Counted from the stretch's first letter, positions 16,336 to 24,211 are shown. The stretch: 64,000 nt of DNA from DAIDJD01 sp035485275 (GCA_035485275.1 DATHOE010000017.1:1-64000), one strand, 5' to 3'. A program made the numbers and translations. Notes: generated from the sequence alone by a model not told the origin.

Positions 16336-16368
16336 GAATCTGTGTAGCAGATTCTGCTACACAGATTC
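16336..16368. repeat. 33-bp perfect inverted repeat made of two arm-site words
   Basis: Sixteen-base arms around a single central base contain TGTGTAGCA (16341-16349) and its reverse complement TGCTACACA (16355-16363). The same word is repeated near the left att. This is probably part of the recombination site of the island. Confidence 0.7.
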
Positions 16369-16422
16369 CCGACAGCCTCCTCGACAGCGCAACGGTTCCT
16401 GCTTCGATTTTATCGCTTTTTT

Positions 16423-16442
16423 TGTGTAGCGCTGGTGTAGCA
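16423..16442. promoter_or_regulatory. Putative integrase arm-type sites, right
   Basis: TGTGTAGC (16423-16430) and GGTGTAGCA (16434-16442) followed by AAATTT align with the left pair TGTGTAGCATC/TGTGTAGCAGAATTT at 771-796, in the same orientation and with the same 11-bp spacing. Confidence 0.5.
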
Positions 16443-16572
16443 AAATTTCGCTTAAACGATGCTAAACGCGCCTAAGTCCGGCGAAACGGGAATGCGGAAA
16501 ACGGCAGAGCTGTTAAGGTTATTCCCGATTTTTGCTTTCGTGGCACGGACTTTCAAAAACGCGTTTTTCAAA

Positions 16573-16633
16573 TTAGGAAACCGCTGCACTATACAACTGA
16601 GCTACGAGGACACTGTGATTGCAAGGGTTTTTC
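16573..16633. repeat. Right attachment-site repeat (att), partial tRNA-Arg
   Basis: This stretch matches 685-745 and contains only the 5' half of the tRNA (16573-16611) plus flank. D-arm changes (GAGC to GTGC in tRNA sense) break a stem, so it cannot encode a working tRNA. It marks the right border of the island, giving about 15.9 kb between borders. From 16634 to 16931 I see no gene. Confidence 0.85.
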
Positions 16634-16931
16634 CGGTCACCCGCCCCCGCACAAAGGCGTATATCGCAAAGCCCTGCCAATGATTGCAAACGCTTCATGA
16701 TGACGACCCCTGGCCTTCAAGCCGCGCAGGATGGCACTTCAGCGACAATTCAGATGGGACTTGTTGTTTGTACGAGCTTTTTACAGCGTTTTAACTATCC
16801 CGCATTCCGAAACAATCCCAAAAAAACACTGTGGAAATCTTGCGCCATCTTGTGAGAGCCCCTATGATTATTGTTGAATTGCAAGATCGTGAGCGCTTCA
16901 CCCGCTCCGACCGTAAACCAGGGAGGCACCC

Positions 16932-17459
16932 GTGGCACTCATGGATGAAAGCACGGACAACAAAACGGCGCCCGCGCTGATCAGCGCGGATGAGGCCCAG
17001 TTGTCCAAGGAAGCCCTGGAGAACCGGCGTTTTGAGCGCCTGAACGCGGCGCTGGACATCAAATACAGGGTGATCGGGGCCGACGAGGAAGCCAAGCTCC
17101 TGAAGCAGGAGGAATACGTGGCTCCCAAGGCCGTGAAGGCCAGGACCTCGGAAATCCGTGATTTCACGAAGATGGCCGAGGACCGACAGGTGAAGAGCGA
17201 GGACATCAGCCTGGGCGGCATGAAGATCAGCGCCAACGTGCTCATACCCATGGGTTCGCGCCTCTGGATCCAGGTCAGCCTGCCTGAAATACCCATCCCC
17301 ATGAACGCCATCGCCGAAGTGCGCTGGCGCAAGCCGGTCGGCAGCACCTGGAGCACCGGGTTGAGCTTCTCCGGCATCAGCAAGCCCGACCTTGAAAAGG
17401 TGGACCGCTACCTTACCCTGCAAAAACGCGCTCAGATGGAAATGCGCAATTCGCATTGA
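16932..17459 (+). CDS. PilZ domain protein
   Basis: A 175-residue cytoplasmic protein. The C-terminal 90 residues look like a PilZ domain (DISLGGMKISANVLIPMGSRLWIQV, then AEVRWRKPVGSTWSTGLSFSGIS), which in other bacteria binds cyclic di-GMP. The usual RxxxR of the ligand-binding site is not obvious in the N-terminal part, so binding is uncertain. I chose GTG 16932 because GGGAGG lies five bases upstream; an ATG at 16941 is the alternative. It is the first chromosomal gene right of the island. Confidence 0.8.
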   Translation: MALMDESTDNKTAPALISADEAQLSKEALENRRFERLNAALDIKYRVIGADEEAKLLKQEEYVAPKAVKARTSEIRDFTKMAEDRQVKSEDISLGGMKISANVLIPMGSRLWIQVSLPEIPIPMNAIAEVRWRKPVGSTWSTGLSFSGISKPDLEKVDRYLTLQKRAQMEMRNSH

Positions 17460-17463
17460 TGCC

Positions 17464-17667
17464 GTGCTGATCCACCAGACCCTGGACTGCCCCTATTGCG
17501 GCGAACCCAACGAGGTCGCCATCGATCCCGCCGGCGGCAAGCGCCAATCCTATGAGGAAGACTGCCAAGTCTGCTGCCGCCCCTGGTCCGTGAGCGTGCA
17601 CATCGACGGAGCCGGTGAGGCCTGGGTCAGGCTGGCGGCGCAGGACGACGTCGAGGACAACGAATGA
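17464..17667 (+). CDS. CPXCG-motif cysteine-rich zinc-binding protein
   Basis: A 67-residue protein beginning near LDCPYCGEPNEVAIDP and continuing with YEEDCQVCCRPWSVSVHID. The CPYCG and CQVCC pairs should bind one zinc. It fits the CPXCG-motif family of small proteins of unknown function. The start is taken as GTG 17464, just after the PilZ stop; the longer frame would overlap the PilZ gene. Confidence 0.8.
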   Translation: MLIHQTLDCPYCGEPNEVAIDPAGGKRQSYEEDCQVCCRPWSVSVHIDGAGEAWVRLAAQDDVEDNE

Positions 17668-17689
17668 TGCTTCCCAAAGAATCCCTAAG

Positions 17690-17977
17690 CTAAACTCCTT
17701 CCACGGCTAAAAATTCCGCCACCGCCGCGCCCGCCCGCAGACCTTTGGCCGCCTGGTATTCCGCGGATTGGTACCAATCCTGGGCGTGGCGCAGGCTCGG
17801 GAATTCGATGATGACCATGCGCCGGGCGTCCACAGGCCCCTCCAGGGCGATGGTTTGCCCTCCCCGCACGACGAATTTGCCGCCGAACTTGGCCACCGCC
17901 GCGGAACTGGCTTCCCCGTATTTCTTGTACTGTTCGAAGTTGCTGACCGCGACGCGGGCCAGGACATAGGCAGGCAT
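17690..17977 (-). CDS. DUF1330 family protein
   Basis: A 95-residue protein with the DUF1330 pattern: AYVLARVAVSNFEQYKKY, then GGKFVVRGGQTIALEG, RRMVIIEFPSLRHAQDWYQSAEYQ. This is a ferredoxin-like dimeric alpha/beta-barrel fold of unknown activity. ATG 17977 is preceded by a GGGGGAAG ribosome-binding site. It is transcribed opposite to its neighbours and alone. Confidence 0.88.
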   Translation of the reverse strand: MPAYVLARVAVSNFEQYKKYGEASSAAVAKFGGKFVVRGGQTIALEGPVDARRMVIIEFPSLRHAQDWYQSAEYQAAKGLRAGAAVAEFLAVEGV

Positions 17978-18091
17978 GCTTCCCCCTCTTTTTTTGTAAA
18001 AAAAACGGCGCAGTTCAGGCAAAATATTCCCACAAGCCCCGGGATAATGCCAAAAAAAATTCCAGCGAAGCCGGACCCTTGCGAGGCGGAC

Positions 18092-18580
18092 ATGACCCTT
18101 TCGCGCAGTGTTTTCAAAAGCCCCATCGGCCCCCTGACCCTGCTGGCATCGGACCGCGGCCTCGTCGGGATCCTCTGGCCGCACGAAGCCAAAAGCAAGG
18201 CTCCCGCCGAAAGCCCCAGCGCCAAAGCCAAGGCGACCCTCAAAGAATGCGCGCGCCAGCTTAAGGAATACTTCCAAGGCGCCCGCACCAGCTTCGACCT
18301 GTCCCTCGATCCCCAAGGCAGCGACTTCGACCTCAGCGTATGGAAAGGCCTGCGCCGCATCGGCTATGGAGCCACCCTCAGCTATGGGGCCCTGGCCAAG
18401 GCGCTGGGCAAGCCCAAGGCCGCGCGGGCCGTGGGCGGAGCCACCGGCCGGAACCCCATTCCCATTGTCGTTCCCTGCCACCGCCTGATCGGAGCCGACG
18501 GAAGCATGACCGGCTTCACGGGCGGCATCAAAGCCAAGAAGTGGCTGTTGGCCCACGAATCCGGAAACCATGGGCTTTGA
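18092..18580 (+). CDS. ogt: Methylated-DNA--[protein]-cysteine S-methyltransferase
   Basis: A 162-residue suicide repair enzyme that moves the alkyl group from O6-alkylguanine in DNA to its own cysteine. The active site is IPIVVPCHRLIG. The HTH recognition region YGATLSYGALAKALGKPKAARAVGGATGRNP is intact, and SMTGFTGGI follows. The start at ATG 18092 has GAGG upstream; an in-frame ATG at 18047 would add 15 residues. Its last codons overlap the following PilZ gene by 11 bp. Confidence 0.93.
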   Translation: MTLSRSVFKSPIGPLTLLASDRGLVGILWPHEAKSKAPAESPSAKAKATLKECARQLKEYFQGARTSFDLSLDPQGSDFDLSVWKGLRRIGYGATLSYGALAKALGKPKAARAVGGATGRNPIPIVVPCHRLIGADGSMTGFTGGIKAKKWLLAHESGNHGL

Positions 18581-19304
18581 CCATCGCTCCCATCGCCGGA
18601 TATCCCTGAACAGCGCCGTCCGTTTCTGGCCCTATGGGGAAAACTTCGGGACCGGCACCACAGGGGAGGCCATCAACCTGTCCGAGAGCGGCCTGGCTTT
18701 CAACAGCACGAAGCCCGCCCCCAAGGGGAGTCTCCTGCAGGTGGAATTCAGGATCCCGAACCGGACCGAGGAGTTGCGCCTGCTGTCCGAAGTGGTGCAC
18801 TGCGAAATGGGGGAGCAAAGGGGCTGGCAGGTGCGGGTCCACTTCCTGGAGTTGTACCGGGAGGAGTTCGTGGGCATGCGGCGCTACATCCTCCAGACCG
18901 CGGACCCAAAATTGGCCTCGGCCACCGGCTGGGGCAAGGCCCTGGTGCCGGGAAAACCCTCTGTCGTGGCCCAGTACCGCGACCTCAGCCCGGACCAGTT
19001 CAGGGGCTGGACCTCGGACCGCAGCTTCCTGGCCAAAAATGATCTCCCGCCCATGGACCACTTCAGGGACCATCTTCAAAATGCTATGGGGAACGCCACC
19101 CCGGAGAAGCTCAGGCTCAGGGGCTCCCGCAGGCTCCACGAAAAATCGAAGATCTGGCTGGAACTGGCCCTGGTGAATGGAAGCCTGCGCATGCTGTGCG
19201 AAACCATCTGGAGCAAGCAGGAGCCGCAAGAGGACCCCGAGGCCGGACTGCAGGTGCTGGCGTACAATCATGAGGATGCGGTGAGGTTGGACGGGGAGAT
19301 CTAA
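18570..19304 (+). CDS. PilZ domain protein with extra C-terminal region
   Basis: A 244-residue protein. The N-terminal 100 residues are PilZ-like: HRSHRRISLNSAVRFWPYG (RxxxR-type start), AINLSESGLAFNSTKPAPKGSLLQVEF, then VVHCEMGEQRGWQVRVHFLEL. The C-terminal 130 residues have no recognisable domain. It overlaps ogt by 11 bp and is probably co-transcribed. A role as cyclic di-GMP receptor is inferred from the domain only. Confidence 0.8.
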   Translation: MGFDHRSHRRISLNSAVRFWPYGENFGTGTTGEAINLSESGLAFNSTKPAPKGSLLQVEFRIPNRTEELRLLSEVVHCEMGEQRGWQVRVHFLELYREEFVGMRRYILQTADPKLASATGWGKALVPGKPSVVAQYRDLSPDQFRGWTSDRSFLAKNDLPPMDHFRDHLQNAMGNATPEKLRLRGSRRLHEKSKIWLELALVNGSLRMLCETIWSKQEPQEDPEAGLQVLAYNHEDAVRLDGEI

Positions 19305-19341
19305 GGTCCTGCGCTTTTGGACACACTATGAATAAGCCTTG

Positions 19342-21024
19342 ATGAAACGATGGAGCGAACTGGACGCAATCCTGGAAAAAACCACGGCGCCTGACAAACC
19401 GGGCGGAGCCTTGGGCGTCTTCAAAAAGGGCCGGGCCCTCTACTTGCGCGGATATGGTTCCCACCGCCTTGGATCGGTAGATCCGATCACCTCCAGGACG
19501 ATGTTCAACCTTGGTTCGATCTCCAAACAGTTCACCGCCTTTTGTGTGCTCCTGCTTCAGGACCGGCGCCGCCTTTCCATCGAGGACGACTTTAGAAAGT
19601 ACCTCCCCGAGTTTGGCGCCGGCTTCAAAGGCATCAAGATCCGCCACCTGATGCACCACAGCAGCGGACTGCTCAGCTTGTTTGACCTGCGCTTCCACGA
19701 CGCGTTGGCCGGAGCGTGGAAACCGGGCACTCCCGAACACATCAGGCTTTTGAGCAATCAAAAGGAACGAAATTTCCCCGCCGGCCAGGAGCATCTGTAT
19801 AACAACGACGGGTATTTCCTGCTGGCGGAGATCGTCCGGCGTTGCAGCGGCATGAGCCTCGCTTGTTACGCCGAGGCGAACATCTTTTTGCCCCTTTCCA
19901 TGACGCGAACCCGATTCGCCGAAAACAACGACCTCTGGATCCCGGAACGCGCCCAAGGGCATCGTTGGCGGGGTGGACGCTGGGAGGTCGCGCCCACCTA
20001 CCGGGACCTGCCCGGCCCTGGAGGCCTTTGGAGCTGCGTCGGGGATTTGGGCCTCTGGGCGCACAGCTTGCGCGAACAAAGCCTCGGAAGTCCGGCCTTG
20101 TACCGTGCCCAGCTGCGCCCGGGCCGAATCCTGCGCAAAAGTCCGGAGTCTGTGCCCTACGCCGCCGGCCTGGAGTTGGGCACCGTCTATGGACGCCGCT
20201 GGGTGGGCCATGCTGGTTTGGATGTCGGCTTCAGTTCGGAGTTTTGCCGGCTTCCCGGGCCCGACCTTTGCGTGGTGCTTTTGCGCAACCGCGAGGAGCC
20301 CAAGGGGCTGTATAGCGGTTATGCTCTGAAATTTCTGCTGGACAAAAAAAAGACCGGACCGAAACCCGCTTCGAAACCCCCTGCAAAACGGAAATCCCTA
20401 CCACTGCCCGTGAAATACAAGGCAGCCGCGGGATTTTACGAGGGTGTGGGACGCCCTGAGTTCTGGGAACTGACGTTCAAACGCAAGGGATTCCGGCTTA
20501 ACTACCGGGGCGTCCGGGAAATCCTGGTCCAAACGAGGGGAGGCCGTTTCGGTTCTTTAAACATCGGCCCGAAATGGACGCTGCACCTTGAACCGCGAGC
20601 GGACGGCCTTTGGAGTATGAAGACTTATTGGGAGAAAAAACGCCTGAGCACTCTGGTCCAGGTCGGAAAGCCCTCTGAGCTTATTCCCGATCCACGTTCC
20701 CTTGTGGGATCCTACAGAAGCCCAAGCGGCAAAACATTCGCTCTCCGGATGTCCGGTGCAGGTTTATTTTACCGGGATAGCCATCCCAATGGATTCCCCG
20801 ACATCAGGCTGAGGTGGTTGGCACCGGACAAGCTGGTATACACCACCGATGTGACTCAATCCCCAATCGCCCAACTGGACGGCAACGGATACCTGCAAAT
20901 TTTGAGGAACGAAAAGGGGCGGGTTGAGACCTTGTTTCTGACCGGCTTGGGTCCTGACCACCGAAACCGCCACATTAGATTTCAAAAAGACAGCCCCGAA
21001 AAACCACAAAAGAAAAGCCCCTAG
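19342..21024 (+). CDS. Beta-lactamase-fold serine hydrolase (class C/DD-peptidase-like)
   Basis: A 560-residue protein. Residues about 15-330 form a class C beta-lactamase-type domain with SISKQF (SxxK nucleophile, about residue 59), YNNDGYF (YxN) and HAGLDVGF (HxG). The remaining 230 residues are a beta-rich C-terminal domain as found in several peptidase and esterase members. No signal peptide is seen, so it is either cytoplasmic or uses another route. The substrate is unknown; antibiotic hydrolysis should not be assumed. Its stop codon lies within the following terminator hairpin. Confidence 0.85.
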   Translation: MKRWSELDAILEKTTAPDKPGGALGVFKKGRALYLRGYGSHRLGSVDPITSRTMFNLGSISKQFTAFCVLLLQDRRRLSIEDDFRKYLPEFGAGFKGIKIRHLMHHSSGLLSLFDLRFHDALAGAWKPGTPEHIRLLSNQKERNFPAGQEHLYNNDGYFLLAEIVRRCSGMSLACYAEANIFLPLSMTRTRFAENNDLWIPERAQGHRWRGGRWEVAPTYRDLPGPGGLWSCVGDLGLWAHSLREQSLGSPALYRAQLRPGRILRKSPESVPYAAGLELGTVYGRRWVGHAGLDVGFSSEFCRLPGPDLCVVLLRNREEPKGLYSGYALKFLLDKKKTGPKPASKPPAKRKSLPLPVKYKAAAGFYEGVGRPEFWELTFKRKGFRLNYRGVREILVQTRGGRFGSLNIGPKWTLHLEPRADGLWSMKTYWEKKRLSTLVQVGKPSELIPDPRSLVGSYRSPSGKTFALRMSGAGLFYRDSHPNGFPDIRLRWLAPDKLVYTTDVTQSPIAQLDGNGYLQILRNEKGRVETLFLTGLGPDHRNRHIRFQKDSPEKPQKKSP

Positions 21025-21095
21025 GCCTTCCGGCATAGGGGCTTTTTAAATGGACCGGGATAGGGGGATTGGACCCGCGACCTTCCCTTTGGCAA
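21011..21095. repeat. Left copy of an 85-bp direct repeat: terminator plus decayed tRNA-Gly 3' end
   Basis: It aligns with 22171-22255 at a constant offset of 1160 bp. It includes the terminator and then the 3' part of tRNA-Gly (T arm and anticodon 3' stem) with several mismatches and no 5' half. It looks like the target-site duplication of a small insertion at the tRNA 3' end. Confidence 0.75.
21013..21047 (+). terminator. Rho-independent terminator
   Basis: AAAAGCCCCTA (21013-21023) and TAGGGGCTTTT (21036-21046) form an 11-bp stem with a 12-nt loop followed by Ts. A near-identical copy lies at 22172-22207. Confidence 0.85.
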
Positions 21096-21254
21096 CCCGG
21101 CACGGCAAGTCACTTAAAACACAACGCCGACAATCCTCTTTCTCATCTAAGACTCCGCCCCGGGCGCTGATTGGTGATTTCAGGGTGACAGGGAATGCCC
21201 CAAAATGCCCCGCGCGACAAAGAGGCTTTGCCGTTTTTTTGCCAATGCATGAAT

Positions 21255-21300
21255 TTGACTACGACCTATTTTTAAACTAATATGAACTACTTAATAGGTC
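21255..21300 (+). promoter_or_regulatory. Sigma-70-type promoter with overlapping operator
   Basis: TTGACT (21255-21260) and TAATAT (21278-21283) are separated by 17 bp. An inverted repeat GACCTATT (21263-21270)/AATAGGTC (21293-21300) has one arm in the spacer and one near the expected start of transcription. AGGAG at 21304-21308 then leads to ATG 21315. This fits autorepression by the wHTH protein encoded next. Confidence 0.7.
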
Positions 21301-21314
21301 TTTAGGAGCCTGCC

Positions 21315-21641
21315 ATGCTCGAAGCTTTGTTCGGAAATCCCAACGTCGAAAAGATCCTATTTTACCTCCTACGCTTCCGTGAAGGTTACGCGCGTGGCAT
21401 TGCTTCCAACTTCGGTTCGCCGCTATCTCCAATCCAGCAGCAACTAAAGCGTCTGGAACGCGGAGGTATCGTCGTCAGCCGCCTTGCCGGCCGCACACGC
21501 CTATTCCAGTTGAATCCACGGTATCCATTTCGAAAGGACCTTGAAGCGCTTTTGAACACCTCATTCAGTTCCCTTCCAAACGCACAAATCGAGGACCTGT
21601 ACACCCGACGCACCCGGCCCAGACGTCAAGGCAAGCCATGA
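21315..21641 (+). CDS. Winged-HTH regulator paired with a nucleotidyltransferase
   Basis: A 108-residue ArsR/MarR-like protein: VEKILFYLLRFREGYARGIASNFGSPLSPIQQQLKRLERGGIVVSRLAGRTRLFQLNPRYPF. This is the winged-helix type often found upstream of nucleotidyltransferase genes. It lacks metal-binding cysteines. Its stop overlaps the next start by ATGA. The promoter with an embedded inverted repeat suggests it represses its own operon. Together the pair resembles a toxin-antitoxin module, with this protein as regulator or antitoxin. Confidence 0.75.
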   Translation: MLEALFGNPNVEKILFYLLRFREGYARGIASNFGSPLSPIQQQLKRLERGGIVVSRLAGRTRLFQLNPRYPFRKDLEALLNTSFSSLPNAQIEDLYTRRTRPRRQGKP

Positions 21642-22198
21642 CCAGAATATCCTGGAACAAGCTGGGTATCCGCGACTCGGCCGCCGCGCTTTGCGCGCAT
21701 CTCCAAAAAAGAGGCATTGAGGCGGCGCTGGTCGGAGGAGCCTGCGTCTCCATCTACACGGACAACGCCTACGAATCCTTTGATTTGGATTTCGTAAGCC
21801 ACGAACCGCGGAAAAAAATTAAGGCTGCACTCGAACAGATCGAATTCAAAGAGACCGAAGGCAGACATTTCGACCATCCGGACTGTGAGTATTACGCGGA
21901 GTTCGTCCCTCCGCCGGTGTCGATCGGCCAAGAAACCGTCAAGAAATTGGGGCACCTGAAGACCCCATACGGGATACTGCCACTGCTGACGCCCACCGAC
22001 TGCGTCAAGGACCGCTTGGCCGCCTATATTCATTGGAAGGACCATCAGGCTTTTAAACAGGCCTTAGGGGTCGCGCAGCGCCACAAAATCGACATTAAGG
22101 CCGTCAGGACCTGGGCGGAATTGGAATCGGGAATCGCGGCTTTTGAGGAATTCAAGGCCGCTCTTAAAAAGAAAAAGCCCCTACGCCTTCCGGCATAG
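21638..22198 (+). CDS. Nucleotidyltransferase-fold protein (AbiEii/MNT-like), possible toxin
   Basis: A 186-residue protein with the NTase-fold signature: IEAALVGGACVSIYTDNAYESFDLDFV (GG followed by the D-x-D metal site). A helical C-terminal part contains PTDCVKDRLAAYIHW, as in MNT/AbiEii-like proteins. It is likely to transfer a nucleotide to RNA or protein, but the target is unknown. It is coupled to the wHTH gene by ATGA. Its last residues KKKKPLRLPA are encoded by the terminator repeat, so the 3' end of the gene has been replaced or created by the duplication. Confidence 0.72.
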   Translation: MTRISWNKLGIRDSAAALCAHLQKRGIEAALVGGACVSIYTDNAYESFDLDFVSHEPRKKIKAALEQIEFKETEGRHFDHPDCEYYAEFVPPPVSIGQETVKKLGHLKTPYGILPLLTPTDCVKDRLAAYIHWKDHQAFKQALGVAQRHKIDIKAVRTWAELESGIAAFEEFKAALKKKKPLRLPA

Positions 22199-22255
22199 GG
22201 GCTTTTTAATTGGAGCGGGATATGGGGCTTGAACCCACGACCTTCTCCTTGGCAA
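22171..22255. repeat. Right copy of the 85-bp direct repeat (terminator plus intact tRNA-Gly 3' part)
   Basis: Matches 21011-21095. Here the tRNA part belongs to the complete tRNA-Gly, so this is the functional copy. Confidence 0.75.
22172..22207 (+). terminator. Rho-independent terminator
   Basis: AAAAAGCCCCTA (22172-22183) pairs with TAGGGGCTTTTT (22196-22207). The A and T tracts make it work in both directions: for the nucleotidyltransferase gene and for the leftward tRNA operon. Confidence 0.85.
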
Positions 22256-22285
22256 GGAGACGCTCTACCACTGAGCTAATCCCGC
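22211..22285 (-). tRNA. tRNA-Gly (anticodon GCC), CCA encoded
   Basis: Acceptor GCGGGAT/ATCCCGC, anticodon stem TCTCC/GGAGA around TTGCCAA, TTCAAGC T loop, discriminator T and an encoded CCA. It is the last gene of a leftward cluster of five tRNAs. Confidence 0.95.
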
Positions 22286-22332
22286 GCACCGCCGTCTTAG
22301 GCGGTGGTACATGGCCCTGAGGGCCTAGGCTT

Positions 22333-22405
22333 TGGGCACGGTAGGGATCGAACCTACGACCCGATGATTAAGAGTCATCTGCTCTACCAACTGAGCTACG
22401 TGCCC
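22333..22405 (-). tRNA. tRNA-Lys (anticodon CTT)
   Basis: Acceptor GGGCACG/CGTGCCC, anticodon loop CTCTTAA giving CTT, T loop TTCGATC; CCA is not encoded. Confidence 0.95.
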
Positions 22406-22498
22406 GCAGGGACAAAGACTATAAGAAGGCTCTTTGGCGCTGTCAACAGGTCCAAAAGGCAAAAAACGGGCCAATGGCACCCGTTTTCCGCCGATCTT

Positions 22499-22572
<74 letters not shown>

Positions 22573-22616
22573 ATACCGGACAGGCCTCGGATCAAGGCCT
22601 GTCCCCCGATAATACA

Positions 22617-22694
22617 TGGGGTGGATGAGGGGACTTGAACCCCCGACCCCCAGATCCACAATCTGGTGCTCTAACCAGCTGAGCTACACCCACC
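22617..22694 (-). tRNA. tRNA-His (anticodon GTG), CCA encoded
   Basis: Acceptor GTGGGTG/CATCCAC with the extra 5' G opposite discriminator C that is diagnostic for tRNA-His; anticodon loop TTGTGGA gives GTG; CCA is encoded. Confidence 0.95.
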
Positions 22695-22783
22695 ATGCGT
22701 CAGGGCCGGAACCCTGAAAACGGGCATGTTTTATAGCCTTTACAGGGCCATTTGTCCACCCTTTGGGGCTTCCTAGAATAGTC

Positions 22784-22857
22784 TGGCCCCGGCGCGAGTC
22801 GAACGCGCGACCGGCAGATTAGAAATCTGCTGCTCTATCCAGCTGAGCTACGGGACC
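22784..22857 (-). tRNA. tRNA-Arg (anticodon TCT)
   Basis: Acceptor GGTCCCG/CGGGGCC (one G-T pair), anticodon stem GCAGA/TCTGC around TTTCTAA giving TCT; T loop TTCGACT; CCA is not encoded. It is the first gene of the cluster in transcription order. Confidence 0.94.
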
Positions 22858-22942
22858 GTAGTGTTCACAAGCCTGTAGTATCCCCGCGGTCCCGGGCAGT
22901 TTCAACCTGTTCCTTTTCGGCAGTCCCCAATGGGTGGAAAGG

Positions 22943-23572
22943 CTAGAAGATGGCGGCCAGGGCGGAGGATTGGCGGTCCACCAAGGCCGGTTCGGCCCTT
23001 GAGAACTCCAAATTCATCTGGCCGGCGTAGGAGACGACCCGGGTCCGGAACTGGTCGTAATTGGCGTCGTTCTCCGTGATCTGGACGTCCGTGACCAGGA
23101 TATAGGTGACGTCCCGGGCGGCCATGGATCCGGCGACCAGGCCGGCGAGTAATCCCAGGCCCGTGCCGTTGCGGCCGCCCACCATGGTTCCGATGACCGC
23201 CCCGCCGAAGCCGGCGCCCAGCACCGCGCCCATGTCCGCGTTATCCCGCTCACCCACATAACGGATGTTGGCTTGGATGACGTAGAAGGCGCCCTGGGGC
23301 GAGGACAGGATGGTGTAGCCTTCGGCCCGGAGCTTGTACCTGAGGGCGTCCTCCATGTCCGCACCGGCCATACTGTCGGTATCGGAGCTGTCCCGGCAGC
23401 GAATAAAGACGGTCTTGGCCGCCTGGTTTGAAAGGTCCAGAAAAACGCTCTGGGACATGCGCGTGCGGACATCCACCGGCTCCGGGGGGCCCATCGTCGC
23501 GCAGCCGGCCGCAATCCAGACGGCCAGAAGCAGGGAGAAAGTCCCGCCCACCCTAAGGAACGATGATTTCAT
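22943..23572 (-). CDS. traT: TraT-like outer-membrane lipoprotein
   Basis: A 209-residue lipoprotein. The signal peptide ends in the lipobox WIAAGC (Cys about residue 24). The mature part follows the TraT family: RTRMSQSVFLDLSNQAAKTVF, SDTDSMAGADMEDALRYKLRAEGYTILSSPQGAFYVIQANI, a glycine-rich membrane-like stretch (GAVLGAGFGGAVIGTMVGG), then YILVTDVQI and TRVVSYAGQMNLEF. TraT is best known from F-like plasmids for surface exclusion and complement resistance. Here no conjugation genes are near, so this is a chromosomal homologue of unknown role. Confidence 0.87.
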   Translation of the reverse strand: MKSSFLRVGGTFSLLLAVWIAAGCATMGPPEPVDVRTRMSQSVFLDLSNQAAKTVFIRCRDSSDTDSMAGADMEDALRYKLRAEGYTILSSPQGAFYVIQANIRYVGERDNADMGAVLGAGFGGAVIGTMVGGRNGTGLGLLAGLVAGSMAARDVTYILVTDVQITENDANYDQFRTRVVSYAGQMNLEFSRAEPALVDRQSSALAAIF

Positions 23573-23717
23573 GGCTGATCCCTATTTTTATAGGTGAATG
23601 ACCTTTTATACATTGTAGCGGCGCTGTTTGAGCTATGGCAAGCACGGGGCGATGCCGCTTACACTGGATTACAACCGATTGATGCTAGTGCAGAATCTAA
23701 TCAGCGAAAAAAATGAA

Positions 23718-24101
23718 TCAAAGGTTTCGGACGCCGATTCCCCTTACCGCGGACACGGTGAGCCAGATTCCCAGGACAATCATAAAGACGCCGAAGGCCA
23801 GCCTCATGCGGGATTCACCGGCGCGCAACGCGAGAATGGCGCCCAGCCAGGCGCCCAGGAAAATCCCCAGGGCGATCCAGAGGACCGCGGCCAGGTTCAC
23901 CTTGCCCTGCTGATGGTACTGCAGCACCGCAGCGATGCCAGCCGGGGCCAAGAGGGCGGCCAGGCTGGTGCCCACAGCCGTCTCCTGGCTGAAGCCGACC
24001 AACAGGACCAGGGCCGGCACCACGATCACCCCGCCGCCGATTCCAAACATGCCTGAGGCGATGCCGGCAAAGATACCCACCGCAATAAAGATCCACCACA
24101 T
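23718..24101 (-). CDS. TSUP (TauE/SafE) family permease, half-size
   Basis: A 127-residue membrane protein with about four hydrophobic helices. It has the TSUP N-terminal motif GIASGMFGIGGGVIVVPALVLLVGF and ETAVGTSLAALLAPAGIAAVLQYH. Full-length TSUP proteins have two such halves (about 250 residues); half-size members exist and probably dimerise. It may export sulfite, sulfonates or other organic anions; the substrate cannot be told from sequence. It is transcribed alone. Confidence 0.88.
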   Translation of the reverse strand: MWWIFIAVGIFAGIASGMFGIGGGVIVVPALVLLVGFSQETAVGTSLAALLAPAGIAAVLQYHQQGKVNLAAVLWIALGIFLGAWLGAILALRAGESRMRLAFGVFMIVLGIWLTVSAVRGIGVRNL

Positions 24102-24211
24102 GCAACGACTCCCTGAAGGCCCCCGCCCCCAATGTTCATACTCCCAAACAGGGCCATGGGCAAGGCCCCTGGCCGGGCGCGGCTTGACGGCGGGCTGCGG
24201 ACGGCGTATCT

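Noticed and set aside
16573..16611. A second tRNA-Arg gene at the right end of the island
   Set aside because: Only the 5' half is present, the D stem is broken, and no 3' half follows.
17768..18091. A 270-residue version of the Ogt protein
   Set aside because: The added N-terminal part is antisense to the DUF1330 gene and unlike any methyltransferase; GAGG before ATG 18092 marks the better start.
21051..21095. A second tRNA-Gly
   Set aside because: It lacks the 5' half and has several mismatches in the T arm and anticodon stem; it is a decayed copy.
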